Shown here one piece after another: positions 1 to 5,492 of a stretch of DNA of 8,289 nucleotides (positions within the stretch are counted from its first letter, which is position 1; each line of letters opens with the position of its first letter). The notes beneath the pieces were generated by a model. The model did not search any database, was not told where the DNA came from, and was given only the letters and a program-made list of their open reading frames with translations. The stretch lies in NCBI GenBank assembly GCA_945836835.1, contig CAMAML010000040.1:1-8289 (forward strand). The letters are read 5' to 3'. The stretch comes from an uncultured cyanobacterium. GTDB taxonomy: Bacteria; Cyanobacteriota; Vampirovibrionia; Gastranaerophilales; Gastranaerophilaceae. Both the position numbers and the translations under genes were made by a program.

Positions 1-31
1 GTCAAGTGTTGTGACTTAAATTCATTAAATT

Positions 32-61
32 TTGATAATTCTTGTTGTAAATTTTTATAAA
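32..61 (+). promoter_or_regulatory. Putative sigma-70-type promoter of the lysA-cdaA-yitT operon
   Basis: A -35-like TTGATA at 32-37 (5 of 6 consensus matches) is followed after 18 bp by a -10-like TATAAA at 56-61 (5 of 6). Transcription would start near position 68, leaving a short leader before lysA. The surrounding DNA is very AT-rich, so chance matches are possible, and the true promoter could lie upstream of the window. Confidence 0.45.
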
Positions 62-99
62 TTTTCATTCGTTTAGAGTAGTTTTTCGGGGTTTTATTT

Positions 100-1473
100 A
101 TGACAATTTATGATACAATAAAAAGTGGTATCGAGGGTGTTTTTATGCAAGTCGGAACAAATCAGAACATAAAACCGATAACGACAAAAATCAACGGCGA
201 CGGTAACATTGAAATCGGCGGTTGCGACTTGGTTTCGCTTGCTCAAAAATACGAAACTCCGCTTTACGTTATGGACGAAGAGACTTTAAGAAGTGTTTGT
301 CGGGATTATCACAAGGCGTTTGAGGCTTGCCCTGAAGTCACCATGCTATATGCCTCAAAGGCACTCTGTACGCTTGCGACAAGCAAAATAATTGCCTCCG
401 AAGGTTTCGGGTTTGACGTGGTGTCAAAGGGCGAAATTTACACCGTCTTTAAGTCGGGTGCAGATATGTCAAAAGTTCTGTTTAACGGGAACAACAAGTC
501 GCCCGACGAGCTGATGTTGGCACTTGATTTGGGTGTGGGAAGATTTTCCGTAGATAATTTTTTGGAAATTTCTTTGCTGAACGAGCTTGCCAAAAGTAAG
601 AACAAGAGGGCGGACATTCTTCTGCGTGTTACGCCGGGGATTGAATGTCATACCCACAAATACATTCAGACGGGGCATTTGGACTCAAAATTCGGGTTTG
701 ACCCGACGCAGGTCGACGAGGCGGTGAGCCTTATACTTGAAGAATGTCCGAACCTTAACCTAAAAGGGCTTCACGCTCATACGGGGTCGCAGATTTTTGA
801 GACGAGGGTTTACCGTGACGAAGTCGAAATTTTGGTGCGGGAAATTGCACGCTTAAACGAAAAATACTCACTCAACCTCGACGAGATAAACCTTGGCGGA
901 GGTTTGGGGGTAAAGTATATCGAGGCGGATTGCCCACCTTCCCCATATGAGTTTGCGCAAGTCGTACTGCCCGCACTTGCTTCAAACTGCGAAAAATACG
1001 GGGTAAGTTTGAGCAAAGTTTATATCGAACCCGGTCGGAGCATTGTTTCAACAGCAGGGGTAACGTTGTACACAACTGGCAGCTCGAAACGGGTTCCAAA
1101 CGGCAGAAAGTACGTTTCGGTCGACGGCGGAATGGCGGATAACGTTCGCCCGAGCATGTATCAGGCGGAATATACGGCTCAGATTGCCAACAAACCCGAT
1201 GCGGAGACTTTTGAAAAAGTTACGATTGCGGGGCGGTTTTGTGAAAGCGGAGATATTTTGATTAACGAAATCGAACTTCCCGAAATCGAAGAAGGGGACA
1301 TCCTTTGCGTTTATAATACGGGGGCGTACAATTACTCGATGGCATCAAATTATAACAGGGTTGAAAAGCCCGCAATGGTTCTCGTGAACGACGCTCAATC
1401 GGATGTCATCATCAAAAGAGAAACTTTGGACGACTTAATTTCGCACGACATAATTCCCGATAGGTTAAAGTAA
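100..1473 (+). CDS. lysA: Diaminopimelate decarboxylase (LysA)
   Basis: PLP-dependent cytosolic enzyme that decarboxylates meso-2,6-diaminopimelate to L-lysine, the last step of the DAP pathway. It is a fold-type III (alanine racemase-like barrel) protein of 457 residues, near the length of cyanobacterial LysA. Visible motifs: YASKA with the PLP lysine K87, HAHTGSQ at 225-231 (usually HIGSQ; Thr replaces Ile), the phosphate-binding GGGLG at 266-270, EPGRS at 310-314, CESGD at 381-385 with the active-site Cys, and GAYNYSM at 408-414. The N-terminal extension before the IGGCD motif (39-43) is typical of cyanobacterial homologues. Two in-frame starts compete: ATG at 100 (weak GGGG upstream) and ATG at 145, codon 16, with a better-placed GAGGGTG at 133-139; the later one may be the real start. 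It is first in a tight operon with cdaA. Function is very secure. Confidence 0.96.
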   Translation: MTIYDTIKSGIEGVFMQVGTNQNIKPITTKINGDGNIEIGGCDLVSLAQKYETPLYVMDEETLRSVCRDYHKAFEACPEVTMLYASKALCTLATSKIIASEGFGFDVVSKGEIYTVFKSGADMSKVLFNGNNKSPDELMLALDLGVGRFSVDNFLEISLLNELAKSKNKRADILLRVTPGIECHTHKYIQTGHLDSKFGFDPTQVDEAVSLILEECPNLNLKGLHAHTGSQIFETRVYRDEVEILVREIARLNEKYSLNLDEINLGGGLGVKYIEADCPPSPYEFAQVVLPALASNCEKYGVSLSKVYIEPGRSIVSTAGVTLYTTGSSKRVPNGRKYVSVDGGMADNVRPSMYQAEYTAQIANKPDAETFEKVTIAGRFCESGDILINEIELPEIEEGDILCVYNTGAYNYSMASNYNRVEKPAMVLVNDAQSDVIIKRETLDDLISHDIIPDRLK

Positions 1474-1474
1474 T

Positions 1475-2380
1475 ATGATGAACAACATTTTGACATATTT
1501 ACAATTTCAATTTGGTACGATGGATTGGTCTTTGAGTTGGACCAATGTGGGAGAGATTGCCATTATTGTTGCGTCATTGCTGATTTTTTACAAAAAATTC
1601 ATCAAAGATTCTCAGTCCGAAAAGTTTGTCAAGGGAATATTTTTCCTGATTTTCTTGTGGGTGTTCTCGGAAATCTTGGTTCGTTTGGATTTGAAAATCC
1701 TCGGAATGTTCTTAAAATCAATCGTAACCCTTGTAGCGTTGAGCTTAATTGTAATCTTCCAGCCCGAATTGAGAAGATTTTTAGGGTTCTTGGGACAGGC
1801 GGATCTGTTTACGAGGTTCTTCGGGAACAACGATAAAGAGGAAGAAGTTGACAAAATCGACGTCATAAAAGAGCTTATCGAAGCGGTAAAATTCCTCTCA
1901 AAATCCCACACGGGAGCGTTAATCGTTTTCCAAAAAGATTTGAGCAACACATATACTGATGTCGGGACAAAACTTAATGCTGACTTGTCAACCGAATTGT
2001 TGCTAACGATTTTCCACCCGAACACTCCGTTACATGACGGTGCGGTCGTAATCGACGGGCATAAAATTATATCGGCGGGGGTTCTGCTGCCTCTGACCGA
2101 GGACCCGAAGCTCAGCTGGAAATACGGAACACGACATAGAGCTGCCATCGGGATGTCCGAGGCAAGCGATTCGGCGTGCTTGGTCGTGTCCGAAGAAACC
2201 GGGGATGTCTCGGTTGCGTTGGATGGAACTTTGAGAAAATATGACGACTTGATTACTCTAAAGACTGATTTAGAGCGGATTTTGGGACATAAACAGGCGG
2301 ATGCCTCTAAGGAGAAAAAAGCGATTTTTCACTTGAACAATTTCATTCAGCAAAAAAAGGTTAAGGAAGAAGAGAAGTAA
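1475..2380 (+). CDS. cdaA: Diadenylate cyclase CdaA (membrane-bound, DisA_N/DAC domain)
   Basis: Makes the second messenger cyclic di-AMP from two ATP. Three hydrophobic segments at about 25-43, 52-70 and 76-96 anchor the protein in the membrane. A charged, probably coiled linker (118-140) leads to the cytosolic DAC domain at about 140-275. Both signature motifs are intact: DGA at 188-190 (in LHDGAVVI) and RHR at 220-222 (in GTRHRAAIGMSE), so it should be active. The length of 301 residues is normal for the CdaA class. The C-terminal tail from about 275 is lysine/glutamate-rich. The start lies 1 nt after the lysA stop, with a weak AGG at 1462-1464; a second ATG follows directly, so the first residue is uncertain. 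In Firmicutes cdaA sits with cdaR and glmM; here it pairs with lysA as in Cyanobacteria, linking c-di-AMP to cell-wall precursor genes. Confidence 0.95.
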   Translation: MMNNILTYLQFQFGTMDWSLSWTNVGEIAIIVASLLIFYKKFIKDSQSEKFVKGIFFLIFLWVFSEILVRLDLKILGMFLKSIVTLVALSLIVIFQPELRRFLGFLGQADLFTRFFGNNDKEEEVDKIDVIKELIEAVKFLSKSHTGALIVFQKDLSNTYTDVGTKLNADLSTELLLTIFHPNTPLHDGAVVIDGHKIISAGVLLPLTEDPKLSWKYGTRHRAAIGMSEASDSACLVVSEETGDVSVALDGTLRKYDDLITLKTDLERILGHKQADASKEKKAIFHLNNFIQQKKVKEEEK

Positions 2381-2382
2381 TT

Positions 2383-3261
2383 ATGCCACAAGTAACCGCA
2401 AAAAAAAGAATGACGTTTGCACAGTTGTTAAGAAAAGGATTTTTCTTGACGCTGGGGGCGTTTATTGCGGGGTTTGCGATTGAATGTTTTTTAGTGCCGA
2501 ACAAGATTATTGACGGCGGGGTCGTCGGTATCTCGATGATGATTAACTACCTGACGGGGCTGAACCTCGGTTTACTTTTGGTTGCGATAAACTTGCCGTT
2601 TATCTTTTTGGCGTTCACCAAAATGGGCAAGTATTTTGTATTGCAGACCTTTTTTGCGGTTGCGATGCTGTCCGTTGCGACAAACATTTTTCACCACATA
2701 AACCTTGTTGCGACAAACGATTTGCTTTTGTCGACGGTGTTTGGCGGAATAATTTTGGGGGCGGGAGTCGGCACGGTCTTGAAAAACGAAGGTTCTTTGG
2801 ACGGAACGGAAATTATGGCACTGTTTTTGTCGAAAAAGTTCGGGTTTTCGGTCGGCGAAATCGTTATGGGGTTTAATATTTTTATCTATACGGTTGCGGG
2901 AATTGTGCTTACCTGGGAAAGTGCGATGTACTCGATTTTGACGTATTTTATTGCGTACAGAGTGATTGACGTCGTATTGGAAGGTCTGAACAGTTCAAAG
3001 TCCGTCAGAGTTATCAGCGATAAAGCACAGGAAATCGGGGATACCTTGATTAGCGACCTTGACATAAGCGTTACTTATATAAGCGGTATCGGCGGGTATT
3101 CCAAACAGGACAAGACGATTATCTATTGCGTTGTATCCAGGCTTGAAATGTCAAAGATGAAAGAAGTCATAAAACAGATTGACCCGTATGCGTTCCTGTC
3201 GGTCGTTGACGTTCACGAGGTTTACGGCAGAAGAATGGGCAAAAAAATCGAAAAGATTTAA
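2383..3261 (+). CDS. YitT family membrane protein with C-terminal DUF2179 domain
   Basis: Integral membrane protein of unknown transport or signalling role. The N-terminal two thirds (about 17-200) form the YitT membrane domain, with roughly five to six hydrophobic segments (near 18-36, 45-58, 62-78, 85-103, 115-133 and 160-195). It carries the family hallmarks IDGGVVGISM at 43-52 and the EGSLDGTEI loop at 136-144. The C-terminal part (about 207-285) matches DUF2179, a small soluble alpha/beta domain, with the conserved SVVDVHEVYG near 273-282. The length of 292 residues is normal for the family. It follows cdaA after 2 nt with a purine-rich ribosome binding site (AGGAAGAAGAG) inside the end of cdaA, so it is almost certainly co-transcribed with it. 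Family membership is secure; substrate and role are not known to me. A link to c-di-AMP is only suggested by the gene order. Confidence 0.88.
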   Translation: MPQVTAKKRMTFAQLLRKGFFLTLGAFIAGFAIECFLVPNKIIDGGVVGISMMINYLTGLNLGLLLVAINLPFIFLAFTKMGKYFVLQTFFAVAMLSVATNIFHHINLVATNDLLLSTVFGGIILGAGVGTVLKNEGSLDGTEIMALFLSKKFGFSVGEIVMGFNIFIYTVAGIVLTWESAMYSILTYFIAYRVIDVVLEGLNSSKSVRVISDKAQEIGDTLISDLDISVTYISGIGGYSKQDKTIIYCVVSRLEMSKMKEVIKQIDPYAFLSVVDVHEVYGRRMGKKIEKI

Positions 3262-3285
3262 CCTAAAAATAAGAGTTTTGATGTA

Positions 3286-3314
3286 TGGACAAGATTGGAA
3301 AGTTGTATTATAAT
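3286..3314 (+). promoter_or_regulatory. Promoter for the 115-residue hypothetical gene
   Basis: The -35-like TGGACA at 3286-3291 (5 of 6 matches) and the perfect -10 TATAAT at 3309-3314 are separated by an optimal 17 bp. The predicted start of transcription is near 3321, about 26 nt before the next gene. It shows that the downstream gene is probably expressed separately from the lysA operon, although no terminator is visible between them. Confidence 0.65.
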
Positions 3315-3346
3315 AAAACCAAGTTGAGAGATTTAAGGAAATAATT

Positions 3347-3694
3347 ATGGCAAAAAATGTTGACACGGTTCCAATAGAGGTAAGTATTTTGACGGCAGAC
3401 TTTGACATCAAAGGGATAGTTCACGTATCAAAATACACGAACACAAACAGAGAGTTGACCGACCTTTTAAACGACAGAGAAAGACGTTTTCTTGCCGTAA
3501 CGAATGCGGAAATTTTCCCGAGAACGGGAAATCAGGCACCAAGAAAATACAATTTTATGGAAATCCATATGGACTACGTGCTAATGGTACACCCGTCGGC
3601 ACAGGCGGTATTTAAGGACTCGGGCAAATCACAGGAGGACATAACCCGATTTAGAGAACTCCGCCTGAAACTGAACCAAACCCGTCCGTTCTGA
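3347..3694 (+). CDS. Conserved-looking small soluble protein of unknown function (115 aa)
   Basis: I cannot name a function. The protein is soluble, with no signal peptide, membrane segment or cysteine. The first 50-85 residues look like alternating beta strands (PIEVSILTADFDIKGIVHV at about 9-27, FLAVTNAEIF at 48-57, YNFMEIHMDYVLMVHP at 68-83), suggesting a small beta-barrel or sandwich. A basic/acidic segment (RELTDLLNDRERR, 35-47) lies between strands, and a charged helical tail covers 97-112. The overall pattern, a strand with an 'I.G.I' motif, then 'LTDLLN', then 'FLAVTNAE', resembles small DUF6812-like proteins; this is a memory-based impression, not a search result. The start is well supported: AAGGAA at 3335-3340 precedes the ATG, and a strong promoter lies just upstream. 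It is transcribed in the same direction as its neighbours but set apart from both. Confidence 0.8.
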   Translation: MAKNVDTVPIEVSILTADFDIKGIVHVSKYTNTNRELTDLLNDRERRFLAVTNAEIFPRTGNQAPRKYNFMEIHMDYVLMVHPSAQAVFKDSGKSQEDITRFRELRLKLNQTRPF

Positions 3695-3708
3695 AGAATT
3701 AGCGGGTT
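3679..3708 (+). other. Inverted repeat spanning the stop codon of the 115-aa gene
   Basis: AACCCG (3679-3684) can pair with CGGGTT (3703-3708), with an inner TTC-TGAA-GAA hairpin around the TGA stop. There is no T-run after it, so it is not a classic intrinsic terminator. It may protect the 3' end or assist termination. The evidence is only the visible complementarity. Confidence 0.3.
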
Positions 3709-3768
3709 ACAGACTTAACAAACGATCAATGTTTTCGAGAGGTAAATACATTTTCAATTTTACCATCT

Positions 3769-3883
3769 TTCGTTAGAAAAAATGTCAATTTTCACAAATA
3801 TTCGTTAGAAAAAGTGCTAAATTAATCTTGACTTTCGTTAGAAAAAGTGTATAATATTATCAGATATTCGTTAGAAAAAGTGT
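3769..3883 (+). repeat. Four 17-bp direct repeats at 32-33 bp spacing (operator-like array)
   Basis: Copies of TTCGTTAGAAAAARTGY lie at 3769-3785, 3801-3817, 3834-3850 and 3867-3883. Copies 3 and 4 are identical, copy 2 differs from them only in the last base (C for T), and copy 1 has A for G at position 14. Start-to-start distances are 32, 33 and 33 bp, about three helical turns, so bound proteins would sit on nearly the same DNA face. The unit is not palindromic, and the spacers are AT-rich and unrelated to each other. Copy 3 occupies the spacer of the downstream gene's promoter and copy 4 lies in the predicted 5' leader. The layout fits binding sites for a regulator of the ATPase gene. A plasmid-like iteron origin is less likely because no Rep gene is seen. 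Confidence 0.9.
3828..3855 (+). promoter_or_regulatory. Promoter of the AAA/DUF4143 ATPase gene, with a repeat as its spacer
   Basis: TTGACT at 3828-3833 (5 of 6 matches) and a perfect TATAAT at 3850-3855 are 16 bp apart. The 16-bp spacer is exactly the first 16 bases of repeat copy 3, so a protein on that repeat would directly block or reshape RNA polymerase binding. Predicted transcription start is near 3862, about 38 nt before the ATG, with repeat copy 4 in the leader. Confidence 0.75.
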
Positions 3884-3899
3884 AATAAAGGCGGTAAAA

Positions 3900-5207
3900 A
3901 TGAGGCGGGACGCACTAAACGAGCTTATAAACTGGAAAAACGGAAATCGCAGAAAACCGCTTGTCTTGCAGGGGGCAAGACAGGTTGGCAAAACTTGGCT
4001 TATGCGAGAGTTTGGGAGGTTGGAATATAATAAGACAGCTTATGTGAGTTTTGACGGGAATGTTGCTTTGAGGGAGGTATTTTCAAATTATACCGACGTA
4101 AAAGAGCTGATAACCAAAATAGAGATTTCTGTTCAGATGAAGATAAATCCCAAGGATACTTTAATAATATTTGATGAAATTCAGGAGTGTCCTGAGGCGA
4201 TTACCGCTTTAAAGTATTTTAATGAGCAGGCACCGGAGTATCATATTATTGTTGCGGGAAGTTTGTTGGGGCTTGCACATCACAGAGGAACGGGGTTTCC
4301 TGTCGGTAAAGTTAATTTTATGACACTTTATCCGCTGAGTTTTTTGGAGTTTCTGGAAGCAAACGGCGAGGGCTTGTTGAAAGAGGCTTTGGAGGCGGGG
4401 GATGTATCCGTTGCGGCCGCTTTTTCTTCAAAATTGACGGATTATTTGAAATACTATTATTATGTGGGCGGTATGCCCGAAGTTGTTCAGGCTTTTGTAG
4501 ATAACCGAGATTTCCAAGAGGTTCGGGAAATTCAGGAGGAAATAATTTCTTCTTATAACAGTGATTTTTCAAAGCATACGGACTCTAATACCGCAGAGAG
4601 AATACGGATGGTTTGGGAGTCGATTTCTTCTCAGTTGGCAAAGGAGAATAAAAAATTTGTATATAACGCCGTAAAAACAGGTGCAAGGGCGAAGGATTTT
4701 GAAATAGCACTTGCGTGGTTGAGGGACAGCGGGCTTGTTTATAAGGTTACGAAGATTGAAAAGCCTGCTTTACCGATAAAAGCGTATGAAAATATTGATA
4801 TATTTAAACTGTTTGTACTTGATGTCGGACTGCTTGGTGCATTGTCGGGGTTAAGCTCAAAGGCAATCATTGAGGGGAACAGGGTTTTTACCGAGTTTAA
4901 GGGGGCATTGACGGAGCAGTATGTTTTGCAACAGCTGAAAACGGTTGTAAAGTCACTACATTACTGGACGAGCAGATCCAATGTTGCGGAGATTGATTTT
5001 GTTGTACAGCAAGAAGATTTTGTTGTTCCGATAGAGGTTAAGGCGACAACAAATTTGAAGTCAAAGAGTTTGCAGCAGTACAGAAAAGATTATTCCCCCG
5101 AAAAATCCGTCAGAACATCCCTTGCGGGGTATGAGGTAAACAACGGACTGTACAACATTCCTTTGTATTGGATTAATTGTTTGGAGAGGTTAATTGCGGA
5201 AGAATAG
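3900..5207 (+). CDS. AAA family ATPase with C-terminal DUF4143 (PD-(D/E)xK-like) domain
   Basis: Soluble P-loop ATPase of 435 residues, the usual full length for this family. The N-terminal AAA domain (about 1-150) has Walker A GARQVGKT at 25-32, Walker B LIIFDE at 88-93 and a sensor-like VAGS at 118-121. A middle helical region (about 175-330) contains the family-typical YYYYVGGMPEVV at 185-196. The C-terminal DUF4143 domain (about 330-430) shows a restriction-endonuclease-like signature: E339, then D366 in AEIDFVV, then E379-V-K381 in IEVK. All look intact, so nucleotide hydrolysis is expected; nuclease activity is possible but unproven for the family. The start is fixed by AAAGGCGG at 3887-3894, 5 nt before the ATG. 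It stands alone behind the four-repeat array, between two housekeeping operons. By eye its codons look more A/T-ending than those of its neighbours, in line with acquisition. The cellular role is not known. Confidence 0.9.
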   Translation: MRRDALNELINWKNGNRRKPLVLQGARQVGKTWLMREFGRLEYNKTAYVSFDGNVALREVFSNYTDVKELITKIEISVQMKINPKDTLIIFDEIQECPEAITALKYFNEQAPEYHIIVAGSLLGLAHHRGTGFPVGKVNFMTLYPLSFLEFLEANGEGLLKEALEAGDVSVAAAFSSKLTDYLKYYYYVGGMPEVVQAFVDNRDFQEVREIQEEIISSYNSDFSKHTDSNTAERIRMVWESISSQLAKENKKFVYNAVKTGARAKDFEIALAWLRDSGLVYKVTKIEKPALPIKAYENIDIFKLFVLDVGLLGALSGLSSKAIIEGNRVFTEFKGALTEQYVLQQLKTVVKSLHYWTSRSNVAEIDFVVQQEDFVVPIEVKATTNLKSKSLQQYRKDYSPEKSVRTSLAGYEVNNGLYNIPLYWINCLERLIAEE

Positions 5208-5213
5208 TAGTAG

Positions 5214-5243
5214 GTCGTGCTCAACGTTTTCATTGAACACGAC
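5214..5243 (+). other. Hairpin just after the ATPase gene
   Basis: GTCGTG (5214-5219) pairs with CACGAC (5238-5243), and TCAA (5221-5224) with TTGA (5233-5236), with one C/A mismatch and an 8-nt loop. It starts 7 nt after the stop codon. No T-run follows, so Rho-independent termination is doubtful; RNA 3'-end protection is an alternative. Confidence 0.45.
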
Positions 5244-5253
5244 AACGTAGCGG

Positions 5254-5329
5254 TTCGCCCCCTCACCCGCATTTGTACGCCTCGTCCCTCGGCTACAACT
5301 GCTACCCTCTCCCGTAGGTAGAGGGCGAA
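5254..5329 (+). repeat. C-rich palindromic intergenic element (REP-like candidate)
   Basis: The ends are complementary: TTCGCC-CC-CTC at 5254-5264 against GAGGGCGAA at 5321-5329, with a 2-nt bulge. Inside, CCCTCT (5305-5310) can pair with AGAGGG (5320-5325), which competes with the outer fold. The C-rich, GC-richer composition stands out from the AT-rich flanks. It is reminiscent of dispersed 'CCCTCACCC...CCCTCTCCC...GAGAGGG' intergenic repeats seen in many genomes; that it is dispersed here is inference, since only one copy is in the window. Confidence 0.4.
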
Positions 5330-5330
5330 A

Positions 5331-5375
5331 TTTTACGTTAATTGGGGGCTCCAATAAGAGCCAAATCCCGTAAAA
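5331..5375 (+). other. Nested hairpin
   Basis: TTTTACG (5331-5337) pairs perfectly with CGTAAAA (5369-5375), enclosing a second perfect stem GGCTC (5347-5351) with GAGCC (5358-5362) and a 6-nt loop. Two nested perfect stems suggest a folded RNA or DNA element, though each is short. Confidence 0.4.
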
Positions 5376-5402
5376 ACTTAATCACTTAGTCACTTAATCA
5401 CT
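5376..5402 (+). repeat. Short tandem repeat, unit ACTTARTC (8 bp, about 3.4 copies)
   Basis: ACTTAATC (5376-5383), ACTTAGTC (5384-5391) and ACTTAATC (5392-5399) follow each other without gaps, then a partial ACT. The only variation among the full units is A or G at position 6. This could change copy number by slippage upstream of the ATP synthase operon. Confidence 0.75.
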
Positions 5403-5403
5403 A

Positions 5404-5469
5404 TTGATCACGACAGCACTCAGATAAAATTTATGTTGCACTTGCAACAAATTTTTGACGTGGTAAAAT
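5404..5469 (+). promoter_or_regulatory. Candidate promoter(s) of the ATP synthase operon
   Basis: Two weak options are visible. TTGCAA (5442-5447) with TAAAAT (5464-5469) has 16-bp spacing and would start transcription near 5476, only about 17 nt before atpB. TTGATC (5404-5409) with TAAAAT (5425-5430) has 15-bp spacing and would place the 5434-5456 hairpin in the leader. Neither -35 is strong. Confidence 0.35.
5434..5456 (+). terminator. Possible intrinsic terminator upstream of atpB
   Basis: TGTTGC (5434-5439) and GCAACA (5444-5449) form a perfect 6-bp stem with a 4-nt loop, followed by AA and a run of five T at 5452-5456. It would end transcription from the ATPase gene before the ATP synthase operon. 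The stem is short and only half GC, so it may be weak. Confidence 0.45.
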
Positions 5470-5492
5470 GAGGGTACAGGAGAGGGTATTCC

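Larger units (their letters stand above)
5208..5492 (+). other. 285-bp non-coding, inverted-repeat-rich gap before the ATP synthase operon
   Basis: I see no credible gene here. The stretch is packed with palindromes: a hairpin right after the ATPase stop (5214-5243), a C-rich block whose ends pair (5254-5264 with 5321-5329), a nested hairpin (5331-5375), an 8-bp tandem repeat (5376-5402) and a terminator-like hairpin (5434-5456). The atpB promoter must lie at its right end unless the operon is read from upstream. No tRNA-like cloverleaf or recognised riboswitch was found by eye. Confidence 0.7.

Noticed and set aside
1..20. Small palindrome GTCA/TGAC at the window start
   Set aside because: A four-base stem is expected by chance and no context is available to the left.
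1612..2148. 178-codon open frame on the minus strand inside cdaA
   Set aside because: It is a shadow of the strongly supported cdaA gene, with low-complexity Ser/Lys/Asn composition and no recognisable domain.
3734..3750. Fifth, degenerate repeat copy upstream of the array
   Set aside because: It shares TTCG and a few A's (about 9 of 17 positions) at a 35-bp offset, which is not better than chance in AT-rich DNA.
3769..3883. CRISPR array
   Set aside because: Units are only 17 bp, not palindromic, with four copies and AT-rich 15-16 bp spacers that overlap a promoter; no cas genes nearby.
3769..3883. Plasmid-type iteron origin of replication
   Set aside because: The spacing resembles iterons, but no Rep protein or DnaA boxes are visible and the flanks are chromosomal housekeeping genes.
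5090..5272. Small minus-strand open frame across the ATPase 3' end
   Set aside because: It overlaps the conserved C-terminus of the ATPase and the hairpin region; no ribosome binding site or domain is seen.
5208..5492. atpI or another small gene missed before atpB
   Set aside because: No open frame of useful length with hydrophobic AtpI-like segments exists on the + strand in this gap.
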